Below, in pieces: positions 1 through 8,717 of a stretch of DNA of 64,000 nt. A model generated the notes under the pieces. It searched no databases. It saw nothing but the letters and a program-made list of their open reading frames with translations, and was not told the origin of the DNA. Each line of letters starts with the position of its first letter. The first letter of the stretch is position 1. The position numbers were made by a program, and so were the translations under genes. This DNA comes from Candidatus Tectimicrobiota bacterium (GTDB lineage Bacteria > Tectomicrobia > Entotheonellia > Entotheonellales > Entotheonellaceae): contig BPKO01000003.1 in NCBI GenBank assembly GCA_026005175.1, forward strand, positions 248,001 through 312,000. Direction: 5' to 3'.

Positions 1-51
1 CTGCCGCTCGTAACTCAGGTGGTACTCTCCGGCAACCAGCTGCGTCACCAT
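1..51 (-). CDS. 5' end of an unidentified gene, cut by the window edge
   Basis: Only the first 17 codons are inside the window: an ATG at 51 running off the left edge. An AGAGAAGGAAGG ribosome binding site precedes it at normal distance, and it starts 20 bases after the nuoI stop, so it is the next gene of the nuoB-nuoC-nuoI operon. The visible peptide starts MVTQLVAGEYHLSYERQ. Position in the operon makes another complex I subunit such as NuoD the natural guess, but the diagnostic part of NuoD lies outside the window, so no product is assigned. Confidence 0.5.
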   Translation of the reverse strand, partial: MVTQLVAGEYHLSYERQ

Positions 52-70
52 CGGCCGTGCCTTCCTTCTC

Positions 71-607
71 TCAGTTGGCCGCTACCGCCGCTTTCTTCTT
101 GGTCTTCTTGGCGGCTTCTTCTTCCTCGAAGCGGCGCGCTTTTTCTTCGAGTTCCGGGATCTTTTCGGGCGGGATCTTGGCAAAGTGATAGATGAGGTCA
201 AAGCGGTCAGGCGCCGCGTCTTCGTAACTCGGGGTCATGTAAATGCACTCGGTAGGGCAGGGAATGGTGCACAGGTTACAGTAGCAGCACTTGGCCATGT
301 CGATGTCGAACTTGGTGACGTGAAAGCGCACTTTGTGGCCGGTGCTCGCCTCGCGCTCGTCTTCGGGGACGGCTTTGATCAAGTCGATGGTGATGCACTC
401 CACCGGACAGGCCCGCTCGCACTGCCGGCAGCCGATGCAGTCGTCGATGTTGACAAACAGCTGCATGCGGGAGTTGGGCGGCAAGGTCCAGCGCTCGTCC
501 GGGTACTGCACGGTCACCGCCGGGATGAAGAGGTGCCGCCACGTCAACCGCATGCCGACCAGGACCGTCCAGAAGGCATTCCAGATGTTGAGCAAGTATT
601 GACGCAT
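71..607 (-). CDS. nuoI: NADH-quinone oxidoreductase subunit I (first copy)
   Basis: This 178-residue ferredoxin-like subunit of complex I would carry clusters N6a and N6b on the peripheral arm. Two binding motifs are visible, CIGCRQCERACPVECI near residue 57 and CCYCNLCTIPCPTECIY near residue 107, with the amphipathic N-terminal segment (NIWNAFWTVLVGMRLTWRH) typical of NuoI. The C-terminus ends in a Glu/Lys/Ala-rich tail that is longer than usual. It follows nuoC by 15 bases. A second, clearly different nuoI lies at 41807-42304, so this genome has two NuoI types; the two are compared in the findings. The start is the first ATG and fits the family. Confidence 0.93.
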   Translation of the reverse strand: MRQYLLNIWNAFWTVLVGMRLTWRHLFIPAVTVQYPDERWTLPPNSRMQLFVNIDDCIGCRQCERACPVECITIDLIKAVPEDEREASTGHKVRFHVTKFDIDMAKCCYCNLCTIPCPTECIYMTPSYEDAAPDRFDLIYHFAKIPPEKIPELEEKARRFEEEEAAKKTKKKAAVAAN

Positions 608-622
608 CCCGTCTTCCTTGTC

Positions 623-1159
623 CTAAGGCTCCTGTTCTTGCGTGCGGTAGACCTCGAGCCCGGTCTGCGGCGGATCCCCCACGTACGGCACGCGCACGCC
701 GTGGTAGAACTCCTGTACCTGGTAGTCTTTGAGCAACGGATGGCCTTCCCAGTCGTCGGGCAGGAGGATGCGGCGCAGATCGGGGTGGTGGGCAAAGCGA
801 ATGCCAAAGAGATCGTACACCTCTCGCTCGTGCCACTCGGCGGTGCGCCAGATGTCGCAGACCGTCGGCACTTCTCCCCCCTGGCGGGGCACTTCCACTT
901 TGAGCACGATCTTGTGGCGCCGGCTCATCGAAAAGAGGTGGTATACGACTTCCAGGTGCTTGCCAGGACCATAGTCGACGCCGCTCAGGCACATGAGGAG
1001 GTCGAACTGCAGCTGCGGATCGTGCCGCAGATACTCTGCTACCTCGTGGATGGCCGCAGCGGCCACCCGCACGCTGGGATCGACGGCCTTGGCGTTGAAG
1101 CCCAGGATCTGGTCGCCAAAGCGCTCCTGCAACCGCTGGTAGATCTCTTCGGCGGTCAT
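623..1159 (-). CDS. nuoC: NADH-quinone oxidoreductase subunit C
   Basis: The 178-residue product is the 30-kDa subunit of complex I, part of the hydrophilic arm near the quinone module. The family signature is clear in the second half: EREVYDLFGI, then FAHHPDLRRILLPDDWEGHP and PLLKDY. The length is that of a stand-alone NuoC, not a NuoCD fusion. It lies 10 bases after nuoB and 15 bases before nuoI, so it is translated from the same minus-strand message. The C-terminus ends shortly after the conserved motif, without an extension. Confidence 0.94.
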   Translation of the reverse strand: MTAEEIYQRLQERFGDQILGFNAKAVDPSVRVAAAAIHEVAEYLRHDPQLQFDLLMCLSGVDYGPGKHLEVVYHLFSMSRRHKIVLKVEVPRQGGEVPTVCDIWRTAEWHEREVYDLFGIRFAHHPDLRRILLPDDWEGHPLLKDYQVQEFYHGVRVPYVGDPPQTGLEVYRTQEQEP

Positions 1160-1169
1160 CGCATTACCC

Positions 1170-2514
1170 CTAGGCCTCGCTGCCGCTTACCGGCTTGCCC
1201 GCCTTGGCGCGCATGGCGCGCGACTTGGCCCGCGCCACCAAAATCCGCTCTTCCTTCGTCAGCTCCTTAAACGGCTTGCGCAGCAGCTCCTCGGGCACCT
1301 CTGCCAGCGGGTCCACCGCCGCTTCCGCTGCCGGAGCCGCCGCCTCCGCAGGCGCCGCTTCGGCAACCGGCGCTTCCTCTTTTGCCGCCCGCGCCGGTGC
1401 GGTCTCGGCCTTGCTGGCCACCGGCACCCCCGCCTTGGCGCGCATGGCGCGCGACTTGGCCCGCGCCACCAAAATCCGCTCTTCCTTCGTCAGCTCCTTA
1501 AACGGCTTGCGCAGCAGCTCCTCGGGCACCTCTGCCAGCGGCTCCACCGCCGCTTCCGCTGCCGGAGCCGCCGCCTCCGCAGGCGCCGCTTCGGCAACCG
1601 GCGCTTCCTCTTGTGCCGCCCGCGCCGGTGCGGTCTCGGCCTTGCTGGCCACCGGCACCCCCGCCTTGGCGCGCATGGCGCGCGACTTGGCCCGCGCCAC
1701 CAAAATCCGCTCTTCTTTCGTCAGCTCCTTAAACGGCTTGCGCAGCAGCTCCTCGGGCACTTCCACGTCTTCGGCGGCGGCAGCCGGCGCTGCCACTTTC
1801 TCCGGAGCGGCTTTCTTGGGCGCCTCTTTCTTGGGAGCGGCTTTCTTGGGCGCCGCCTTGGCCGCCGCGGCCGCCGCCTTGGCCGCCAGCTGCGGCGCCG
1901 GGCGGATCAGCTTTTCCGGTTCCTTGGGGCGCACGCGGAAGGCGCCGACGCGGATCTTCTCTTGTAGCCTGAGGAACGCTTCCAGCAAGGCTTCAGGCCG
2001 CGGCGGGCACCCGGGAATGTAGACGTCCACCGGCACCACCTTGTCGACCCCTTTGAGCACGTGGTAGCCGTGCTCCCAGTACGGCCCCCCCCGAAGTGGC
2101 GCAGCAGCCCATAGAGATGACGAACTTGGGCTCGGGCATTTGCGCGTAGAGGCGCTGGATGCGGCTGGCCATTTTGATGGTGACCGTGCCAGCCACGATC
2201 ATCACATCGGCCTGGCGCGGGGTGGCACGAAACGCGCCGGCGCCGAAGCGATCCAAGTCGTAGCGCGAGGCGCCGGTGGCCATCATTTCGATGGCGCAGC
2301 AAGCCAGGCCAAACGTCATTGGCCACAGAGAGGAAAGCCGCGCCCAGTTGAAGAGTTTGAGAATCCCAAGGCGCTGCATCAGGCGCGCAATGCGGTAATG
2401 GCGCGCCCACTTGGTGAGCTCGTCAGCGCGGGACAAAAAGATCTGATTGTCCACCTTGACGCCGGGCAGCGAGCTCTGTGGCAAGGTTCCAAGGGGAGAA
2501 AGGGTCTCCACCAT
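1170..2514 (-). CDS. nuoB: NADH-quinone oxidoreductase subunit B with a repeat-bearing C-terminal extension; one-base frameshift
   Basis: NuoB binds cluster N2, the last iron-sulfur centre before quinone. The cysteines are present: the adjacent pair in [10 protein letters not shown], one in [10 protein letters not shown], and one in [10 protein letters not shown]. The reading frame breaks at a run of eight C (2085-2092, G on the coding strand). With seven, the protein reads through [10 protein letters not shown] into the conserved [15 protein letters not shown], giving about 447 residues. NuoB usually has 150-200. The surplus is an Ala/Lys/Pro-rich linker followed by two 77-residue near-identical repeats and a third repeat core, each with [18 protein letters not shown] and a basic [13 protein letters not shown] stretch. 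The start at 2514 matches NuoB N-termini. The frameshift is probably a sequence error, since nuoC and nuoI downstream are intact. Confidence 0.88.
1201..1764 (-). repeat. Tandem 231-bp repeats inside nuoB
   Basis: Two complete units, 1201-1431 and 1432-1662, differ at only a few positions (for example a single base in the segment encoding VDPLAE versus VEPLAE). A third, partial unit begins at 1663 and covers the conserved core to about 1764. The period is exactly 231 bases, or 77 codons, so the reading frame is kept. The unit encodes a charged helical core plus a Pro/Ala/Glu-rich spacer. Near identity at DNA level implies recent duplication or ongoing homogenisation by recombination. Confidence 0.9.
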
Positions 2515-2587
2515 CGTGGCTCTCCACGCCTAGTCTGGCCGTTCCGTATGCTTTGAGGACTTCGTCACCACGAAGGCACGTCACTCT

Positions 2588-2617
2588 AACATACAAGATG
2601 TGAGCCATCCCAGTCAA
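2588..2617 (-). promoter_or_regulatory. Predicted promoter of the nuoB-nuoC-nuoI operon
   Basis: On the minus strand TTGACT (2617-2612) and TATGTT (2593-2588) are separated by 18 bases. Transcription would start near 2581 and reach the nuoB ATG at 2514 after a leader of about 65 bases. It lies in the 274-base gap to the divergent folD-like gene. Confidence 0.45.
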
Positions 2618-2699
2618 CACATCCGGCGCGTTTCTGCCCCGCGGGGGGGACGACAGAGCGTGCCACACGGCCAAGGCGTTGGGCAATCCCGGTGTCCTC

Positions 2700-2728
2700 T
2701 TGACACGCCTCTGGCCCCGGGCTACCAT
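2700..2728 (+). promoter_or_regulatory. Predicted promoter of the folD-xseA-xseB-ispA unit
   Basis: TTGACA at 2700-2705 and TACCAT at 2723-2728 have a 17-base spacer, a close match to a vegetative sigma-70 promoter. It faces the folD-like gene that starts at 2789. The same -35/-10 pair recurs at 24293-24321. Confidence 0.6.
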
Positions 2729-2788
2729 CAACGGACGGAATGCACGCGGTGTGCGCCGGCAGGGTCGCTCTGTGGCAGGCACGCTTAG

Positions 2789-3740
2789 ATGAAGCAAGCG
2801 CTTTCTTCCTCCCACTCCGGAGCCGTGGCGTCAGCGGCGCCCGCGTGCAAAGCGCAGATCCTTGACGGCCGTGCCCTCGCCCGCCGGCTCATGCAGGAAC
2901 TCCACGCTGCGGTGGTTACCCTGCAGCGTGCCCATGGCTATACCCCTTATTTGGCGCTGCTCAGCGTGGGCAACGAACCGGCCTCGCTGCACTATTTGGG
3001 ACACAAGCTGCGCCAGGCACAGCGCCTCGGCATGCGCTGCGAGCTCATTACCCTCCCTGCCACCATCGCGCAGTCCGAGCTGTTGGCATACGTGGAGCGG
3101 CTCAACCGCCGCCCGGAGGTGAGCGGCATTCTGGTCCAGCTGCCGCTGCCCTCGCACCTGCATGCGGCGACGGTGCTGGCGGCGATTGCCCCCGACAAAG
3201 ACGTCGACGGCTTGCATCCGTGGAACTTAGGAAAGCTTTTCTCCCGCGGCGAGCCGCCCCTGCCCTGTCTGCCTTGGGCGGTGTGCGAGCTTTTGCGGCA
3301 GTACGGCATTGACCTCGAGGGCAAGCGGGCAGTCATCCTGGGGGACGAGCCATGGGTGAGCCGGGCGCTGGCCATGCTCCTTTTGCACGCCAGGGCCACG
3401 GTGACCGTCTGCCCCTGGGAGCACGCGGCAGCGGCCAGCCTGGCGCGCCGCGCCGAGCTGCTCATCCCCCACGGGGGGGCAACCCCGGCGGGTGACCGCA
3501 AGCTGGGTGCGCACCGGCGCGGTGGTGGTCGATGCCGGGATGAACTACGTCGAGGGGCGGGTGGTGGGCGACGTGGACACGGCGACCGTGGCGCGGGTGG
3601 CGGCAGCCCTGGCTCCCACCCCGGGCGGGGTCGGACCGCTGATTGTGACCGCCCTCCTGCACAACACCCTGGCCGCCAGCTGCCGGCAGCTGGGCCTTCC
3701 CTGGCCCTTGCCGTCTGCGCCACCGCAAGGCGGGCCCTAA
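2789..3740 (+). CDS. FolD-like methylene-THF dehydrogenase/cyclohydrolase paralogue, divergent; one-base frameshift
   Basis: FolD interconverts methylene-, methenyl- and formyl-tetrahydrofolate with NADP. The N-terminal half keeps the Y-x-x-x-K pair (HYLGHK), GILVQLPLP and PDKDVDGLHPWN. The NADP-site loop is poor: the usual G-R-S-x-I-V-G-K-P is ILGDEPWVSRA here. After codon 228 a run of seven G (3473-3479) shifts the frame. With six, the protein continues through VVVDAGMNYVEG and TPTPGGVGPL-type residues to a stop at 3740, about 316 residues. A second, more typical folD lies at 6294-7160, so this copy may be specialised or decaying. The shift may be a sequence error, since the residues after it are conserved. 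Confidence 0.75.
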
Positions 3741-3759
3741 GCGGCCGCGGAGGGGCAAC

Positions 3760-5211
3760 GTGGTGCTACCCGAGTTTGCAGACGAAAGCCCGATGCAGAT
3801 CTTCACCGTCACCCAGGTCACGCGGGAAATTAAGGATCTGCTGGAGGAAGCCTTTGCCCTGATCTGGGTGGAAGGGGAGATTTCCAACTTCCGCATCGTG
3901 CACAGCGGCCATGCCTACTTTACCCTCAAAGACGCCCACAGCCAGCTGCGGGTGGTGATGTTTCGCTCTGCGCTGCGGCAGCTGCCTTTTGTCCCCGAAG
4001 CGGGAATGCACGTGGTGGTGCGCGGGCGGCTCTCGGTGTACGAGCCGCGCGGGGAGTACCAGCTGCTGGCAGAGCTGCTCGAGCCGCGGGGCATTGGCGC
4101 CCTGCAGCTGGCTTACGAGCAGCTCAAAGAGCGGCTGTTGCAAGAGGGATTGTTCGACGAGGCCCGCAAGCGCCCCATTCCCCTGGTGCCGCAGCGCATC
4201 GGCATCGTGACGTCTCCTACCGGCGCCGCGATTCGCGACATCATCCACATCGTGCACCGCCGCCGCAGCCACGTCCACCTCTACCTTTTTCCGGTGCGGG
4301 TGCAGGGCAAAGAGGCGGCCCAGGAAATCGCCGCCGGCATCGCTGCCCTCAACGCCTTTCGCCCCAAGCTCGACGTGCTCATCGTGGGGCGCGGTGGCGG
4401 CTCCCTGGAAGACCTGTGGGCTTTCAACGAGGAAGTGGTGGCGCGCGCCATTGCCGCTTCTGAGATTCCGGTGATTTCCGCGGTGGGCCACGAAATCGAC
4501 TACACCATTGCTGACTTTGTTGCCGATTTGCGCGCCCCGACGCCGTCGGCCGCTGCCGAGCTGGTGGTCAAGAGCGAGGAAGAGCTGCGCCAGCAGCTTG
4601 CCGCCTTGCTGGCGCGCATGCACACGGTGGTCACCCACACCGTGCAGCGCGGCCGCGCCGCCCTGGAGCGGCTGCTGGCCTCGCGGCCGCTGCGCGAGCC
4701 GCAGCGCATGATTTACGCCCGCCAGCAGCAAGTGGACGATTTGCTCTTGCAGCTAGAAAAAGCCTGGCAAAACAGCTTCCAGGAACGGCTGAAGCGCCTG
4801 CGCCAGGCCACCAAAACCCTGTCGCGCCTCAACCCGCGGGTGCGCTGGCAGCGCCAGCGCGCCCACTTGCAGACGCTGCAACACCGGCTGGAGACGGCCA
4901 TGCGGGGGCGCCTTACCCTGCGCTGGGAAACCCTGAGCGGCCTCACCAGTACCCTTAACTCCCTCAGCCCGCTGGCGGTGCTGGGGCGAGGCTACAGCAT
5001 TTGCCGCGATGCCACCACCCATGGCGTGATTGCCAGTACCACCGCGGCGCTGCCCGGCCAGCGGGTAGAAGTCTTGCTTCAGGACGGAGAGCTTTTGTGT
5101 ACGGTCAACCACGTGCAGCACAAGGAAGTCAGCAATGGAGAACTTGACCTTCGAACAAGCGCTCAAGCGCCTCGAGGAGATCGTGGAAGCGCTGGAAACG
5201 GAGGACCTTGA
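3760..5211 (+). CDS. xseA: Exodeoxyribonuclease VII large subunit
   Basis: XseA with XseB degrades single-stranded DNA to short oligonucleotides. The 483-residue product has the N-terminal OB domain (IWVEGEISNF, HAYFTLKDA), then the catalytic core with GIVTSPTGAAIRDI, DVLIVGRGGGSLEDLWAFNE and SAVGHEIDYTIADFVADLRAP, a coiled-coil region, and the C-terminal LGRGYSI motif. The GTG at 3760 has a GGAGGGG site just upstream; an internal ATG at 3793 is a possible alternative. The last 26 codons overlap the start of xseB by 77 bases, more than usual, and the tail they encode (SNGELDLRTSAQ onward) is not a conserved XseA end. Confidence 0.95.
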   Translation: MVLPEFADESPMQIFTVTQVTREIKDLLEEAFALIWVEGEISNFRIVHSGHAYFTLKDAHSQLRVVMFRSALRQLPFVPEAGMHVVVRGRLSVYEPRGEYQLLAELLEPRGIGALQLAYEQLKERLLQEGLFDEARKRPIPLVPQRIGIVTSPTGAAIRDIIHIVHRRRSHVHLYLFPVRVQGKEAAQEIAAGIAALNAFRPKLDVLIVGRGGGSLEDLWAFNEEVVARAIAASEIPVISAVGHEIDYTIADFVADLRAPTPSAAAELVVKSEEELRQQLAALLARMHTVVTHTVQRGRAALERLLASRPLREPQRMIYARQQQVDDLLLQLEKAWQNSFQERLKRLRQATKTLSRLNPRVRWQRQRAHLQTLQHRLETAMRGRLTLRWETLSGLTSTLNSLSPLAVLGRGYSICRDATTHGVIASTTAALPGQRVEVLLQDGELLCTVNHVQHKEVSNGELDLRTSAQAPRGDRGSAGNGGP

Positions 5212-5401
5212 CCTCGACCGCTCGCTGCAGTACTTCGAGGAGGGGGTCCACCTGTCGCGCTACTGCAATCAGCAGCTGCAAGCGGCAGAAAAGCGCATCG
5301 ACATGCTGCTAAGCCGCGCCGACGGCAGCTTCGAGGTGCAGCCGTTCGTGCTCCGCGACGAGTCCCCGGGCAGTAACGGGGACGACGTGCCGCCGGCCTG
5401 A
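5135..5401 (+). CDS. xseB: Exodeoxyribonuclease VII small subunit
   Basis: The 88-residue product carries the XseB signature: LTFEQALKRLEEIVEALE, then LDLDRSLQYFEEG and a coiled-coil helix ending near AAEKRI. It binds the large subunit XseA, whose gene it overlaps by 77 bases, so translation is coupled. The C-terminal 25 residues are polar and unconserved. The polyprenyl synthase gene follows after 15 bases, the common xseA-xseB-ispA order. Confidence 0.95.
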   Translation: MENLTFEQALKRLEEIVEALETEDLDLDRSLQYFEEGVHLSRYCNQQLQAAEKRIDMLLSRADGSFEVQPFVLRDESPGSNGDDVPPA

Positions 5402-5416
5402 GGGAACCGCAAGGGC

Positions 5417-6310
5417 ATGGAACCGCTCGACGCCTACCTGCGCCGCCAGCGCCAGCTGGTGGAGGAGGCCCTTGACCAGTTGCTGCCAGGGACCGACTGC
5501 TACCCGCCGGTGCTCATGGAGGCCATGCGTTACAGCGTCTTTGCCGGCGGCAAGCGCCTGCGCCCCATCCTGCTGCTGGCGGCCACCGAGGCAGTGGGGG
5601 GTGAGGTCACCGCGGTGTTGCCGGCGGCGTGCGCTCTCGAATGCATCCACACTTACTCGATGATCCACGACGACCTGCCGGCGATGGACGACGACGACTA
5701 CCGCCGTGGCAAGCCGACCAACCACAAGGTCTACGGAGAAGCCATGGCCATCCTGGCCGGGGATGCCTTGCTGACGCACGCCTTTGAGCTGCTCAGTGGC
5801 CCGCCGCTCAGCGAGCGCTTCCCGGCGACGCTGCTCTTGCAAGTCGCGCACCGCATTGCCCGCGCTGCCGGCAGCTTCGGCATGATCGGCGGGCAAGTGA
5901 TGGATGTGCTTTGCGAAGGGCAGCAAGTCGATACCGCGGTGCTCGAGTACATCCACCGCCACAAAACGGCGGCCCTCATCGAGGCGGCGGTCACCGCCGG
6001 CGGCCTCCTGGGCGGCGGCACGCCGCAGGAGGTGGCGGCGCTGCAACACTACGGCCACTGCCTGGGCTGGGCTTTCCAGATCGTCGACGACCTTCTCGAC
6101 GTGGAAGGGGATGCCGCGCAGCTGGGCAAGGCCGTCGGCCGCGACGCGGCGCAGGGCAAAGTGACGTATCCCGCCTTGCTCGGCGTAGAGGCCTCGCGGC
6201 AGCGGGCGCTGTCCCTCATGCACGAAGGGGTGGCGGCTTTGGCGGCGTTTGGCCCCCGCGCCGAGCGCCTGCGGCAGCTGGCCGCCTACGTGGTTAGCCG
6301 TCAGGTCTAG
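5417..6310 (+). CDS. ispA: Polyprenyl (farnesyl/geranylgeranyl) diphosphate synthase
   Basis: This trans-prenyltransferase condenses isopentenyl diphosphate with allylic diphosphates to supply quinone side chains and undecaprenyl carriers. The first aspartate-rich motif is DDLPAMDDDDYRR near residue 84 and the second is DDLLD near residue 224. GGKRLRP lies near residue 35 as expected. The residues before the first motif (TYSMIHDDLPAM) suit a short-chain synthase of the IspA type. Length is 297 residues. It ends the xse operon and overlaps the convergent folD by 17 bases at the 3' ends. Confidence 0.92.
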   Translation: MEPLDAYLRRQRQLVEEALDQLLPGTDCYPPVLMEAMRYSVFAGGKRLRPILLLAATEAVGGEVTAVLPAACALECIHTYSMIHDDLPAMDDDDYRRGKPTNHKVYGEAMAILAGDALLTHAFELLSGPPLSERFPATLLLQVAHRIARAAGSFGMIGGQVMDVLCEGQQVDTAVLEYIHRHKTAALIEAAVTAGGLLGGGTPQEVAALQHYGHCLGWAFQIVDDLLDVEGDAAQLGKAVGRDAAQGKVTYPALLGVEASRQRALSLMHEGVAALAAFGPRAERLRQLAAYVVSRQV

Positions 6311-7160
6311 AGAGAAGGCCGAGCTGGTGCTTGTAGGCCAGCAGCGTGTTGCGTAGCAGCATGGCCACCGTCACCGGCCCCACGCCCCCGGGAACCGGGG
6401 TGAGCAGGGCCACGCGCGGCGCCACGGCTGCCGCATCCACGTCTCCCACCGTCTTGCCCTCGTGGAAGTTGATGCCCACGTCGACCACCACGCTTCCCGG
6501 CTTGACCATGTCGGCGGTCACCAGTTTGACTTTGCCAGCAGCAGAGACCAGGAGGTCGGCTTCGCGGGTGATGGCGGCCAAGTCACGCGTGTAAATGTGG
6601 CACACGGTCACCGCCGCGCCCTCGTTGAGGAGCATCAGCGCCAGCGGCTTGCCGACGATACGGCTGGCGCTGATGATGACTGCCTGCTTGCCGGCAATGG
6701 CAATATGCTGCCGGTGCAAGAACTCGACGATGCCCGCCGGGGTGCTGGGCACCAGAAACGGCTGGCGGGTAAAGAGGCGAGCCACGTTGAGGGGATGAAA
6801 GCCGTCGACGTCCTTGTCCGGAGACAAGGCCTCGATGACTTTTGTCTCGTCGATGTGCGCCGGCAGCGGCAGCTGCACGAGGATGCCGTGCACGCTGGCA
6901 TCGGCGCCCAGGTGGGCCAGGCGCGCCACGACCTCGGCTTCGGTGGTGGTCCGGGGCAGGTGGTGGACCGAAGAGACGATGCCCACTTGGTTACAGGCGC
7001 GGCTCTTGTTGCGCACGTAGACCAGCGAGGCGGGGTCGTCGCCCACCAGCACCACCGCCAGCCCCGGCGGGGGATAGCCCTGGGCGCGCAGGGCCTGCAC
7101 TTCGGCCGCCAGCTCGGCCTGGATGGCCCGTGCCAGGTCGCGTCCGATGGCCGTGCTCAC
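6294..7160 (-). CDS. folD: Methylenetetrahydrofolate dehydrogenase / cyclohydrolase
   Basis: The 288-residue bifunctional enzyme converts methylene-THF to formyl-THF and reduces NADP. It has SLVYVRNKS with the catalytic Lys, GILVQLPLPAHI, SPDKDVDGFHPLN, STPAGIVEFL and the C-terminal TPVPGGVGPVTVAML. The nucleotide loop reads ISASRIVGKPLA, where GRS of most FolD proteins is replaced by SAS. The start is a GTG at 7160. It begins only 3 bases after icd, so isocitrate dehydrogenase and FolD, both NADPH sources, are made from one message. This is the likely housekeeping copy; the other is at 2789-3740. Confidence 0.93.
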   Translation of the reverse strand: MSTAIGRDLARAIQAELAAEVQALRAQGYPPPGLAVVLVGDDPASLVYVRNKSRACNQVGIVSSVHHLPRTTTEAEVVARLAHLGADASVHGILVQLPLPAHIDETKVIEALSPDKDVDGFHPLNVARLFTRQPFLVPSTPAGIVEFLHRQHIAIAGKQAVIISASRIVGKPLALMLLNEGAAVTVCHIYTRDLAAITREADLLVSAAGKVKLVTADMVKPGSVVVDVGINFHEGKTVGDVDAAAVAPRVALLTPVPGGVGPVTVAMLLRNTLLAYKHQLGLLSRPDG

Positions 7161-7163
7161 GTC

Positions 7164-8411
7164 CTAGTCCATGTTCTCGATCACGGCGGTGCCAAACTCC
7201 GACGTCTTGAGCAGCGTCGCCCCTTCCATGAGGCGCTCGAGGTCGTACGTGACCCGCTTCTGACTGATGGTGGTCTCGATGCCCTTGATGATGAGCTGCG
7301 CGGCTTCGTCCCAGCCCAGATACTCGAACATCATGCAACCCGAGAGAATCACCGAACAGGGGTTGACGCGGTCCTGCCCGGCGTACTTGGGCGCCGTGCC
7401 GTGGGTGGCCTCAAAGAGGGCGATGTACTCGCCGATGTTGGCGCCCGGGCCCATGCCCAGGCCCCCCACCTGCGCCACCGCGGCATCCGAGAGGTAATCG
7501 CCGTTGAGGTTGGTGGTGGCAATCACGTCGTACTCGTCGGGCCGCGTCAGGATCTGCTGGAACATGTTGTCGGCAATGCGGTCCTTGAGGACGATTTTCC
7601 CTTCGGGCGGCTTGCCGCCGTACTGCCGCCACAGTTCGTCCTCGGTAATCACCTGCTCGGCGTATTCCTCCCGCGCCAGCTCGTAGCCCCAGTCCCGAAA
7701 GGCCCCTTCCGTGTACTTCATGATGTTGCCTTTGTGGACCAGGGTGACGCTGCGGCGGCCGCGGGCCAGGGCGTAGTCGATGGCTTTGCGGATGAGCCGC
7801 TTGCTGCCAAAGATGCTGATGGGCTTGACGCCGACGCCGGAGTCGGGACGCACGTCGACGCCCATCTGCTCTTTGAGAAAGTGAATCAGCTTGCGCGCTT
7901 CTTCTGAGCCCTGTGGCCACTCGATGCCGCTGTAGACGTCTTCGGTGTTTTCGCGAAAAATGACCACGTCGAGGCGCTCGGGATGGCGCACCGGGGTGGG
8001 GACGCCGCGGAACCAGCGCACCGGCCGCACGCAGGCATACAGGTCGAGAAACTGCCGTAGCGAAACGTTGAGGCTGCGAATCCCCCCGCCCACCGGCGTG
8101 GTCAGCGGTCCCTTGATGGCCACGATGTACTCGCGAATCGCCCGCAGCGTGTCCTCGGGCAGCCACTCGCCGTACTTGGCATAAGCCTTTTCCCCGGCAT
8201 AAATCTCGAACCAGTGGATGCGGCGCTTGCCGTGGTACGCCTTGTGCACTGCCGCGTCAAAGACCCGCACTGCCGCCGCCCAAATGTCCGGCCCCGTGCC
8301 GTCTCCCTCGATAAAGGGGATAATGGGGTCGTCAGGCACCTGCAGCTTGCCGTCGACGACGGTAATGGGGTGGCCCGCTTTGGGGGCCTCGAGTTTGTCA
8401 AACGCAACCAT
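7164..8411 (-). CDS. icd: NADP-dependent isocitrate dehydrogenase
   Basis: The enzyme oxidises isocitrate to 2-oxoglutarate and CO2 with reduction of NADP in the TCA cycle. The 415 residues match the bacterial homodimeric type: [13 protein letters not shown] at the N-terminus, [11 protein letters not shown] in the substrate loop with its phosphorylatable Ser, [14 protein letters not shown], and the metal-binding signature [19 protein letters not shown] near residue 300. The ATG at 8411 follows a GGAGGGGAGG site. It is the first gene of a two-gene unit with folD. Confidence 0.96.
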   Translation of the reverse strand: MVAFDKLEAPKAGHPITVVDGKLQVPDDPIIPFIEGDGTGPDIWAAAVRVFDAAVHKAYHGKRRIHWFEIYAGEKAYAKYGEWLPEDTLRAIREYIVAIKGPLTTPVGGGIRSLNVSLRQFLDLYACVRPVRWFRGVPTPVRHPERLDVVIFRENTEDVYSGIEWPQGSEEARKLIHFLKEQMGVDVRPDSGVGVKPISIFGSKRLIRKAIDYALARGRRSVTLVHKGNIMKYTEGAFRDWGYELAREEYAEQVITEDELWRQYGGKPPEGKIVLKDRIADNMFQQILTRPDEYDVIATTNLNGDYLSDAAVAQVGGLGMGPGANIGEYIALFEATHGTAPKYAGQDRVNPCSVILSGCMMFEYLGWDEAAQLIIKGIETTISQKRVTYDLERLMEGATLLKTSEFGTAVIENMD

Positions 8412-8644
8412 GCCTCCCCTCCTTCAGCCACTTGCATACGCCTTTTCCCGCCTCCCGGCCTCCGGTTTCCATCCCCGGGGCCTGCCACGGGGCAAGGGAG
8501 AAACCGCACGGGAGGAGCGCACACGGATGTGAACGCCGAGGACGTGCCAGGAAATGCGGAAGGCCACAGGGCACTCACCTGCGCCTGCATATGGTAGGAC
8601 ACTGCCTGCCTCAGGTCAAGGCCCGCGGGGGGCAGAAACGCCGC

Positions 8645-8674
8645 TTGTGACCGCAGGGCAAGTCGTGTTACCAT
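8645..8674 (+). promoter_or_regulatory. Predicted promoter of nadK-recN in the icd/nadK gap
   Basis: TTGTGA at 8645-8650 is followed, 17-18 bases on, by TTACCAT at 8668-8674. It faces nadK at 8718. The rest of the 306-base gap (8412-8717) between divergent icd and nadK shows no gene and no other feature I would support. Confidence 0.4.
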
Positions 8675-8717
8675 ACCCTCGCCGCTTCGTACAGACGTCG
8701 CTCAGAAGGATACGCCG

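Noticed and set aside
1201-1764. CRISPR-like regular repeats
   Set aside because: The 231-bp units abut each other without spacers, keep the reading frame, and lie inside nuoB; they are coding tandem repeats.
1195-2022. A 275-codon plus-strand frame with repeats
   Set aside because: It is the reverse complement of the nuoB repeat tail, giving Ala/Ser-rich repeats without meaning.
3489-3740. Separate small gene at 3492-3740
   Set aside because: Its product is the C-terminal part of FolD in the shifted frame, so it belongs to the gene at 2789-3740.
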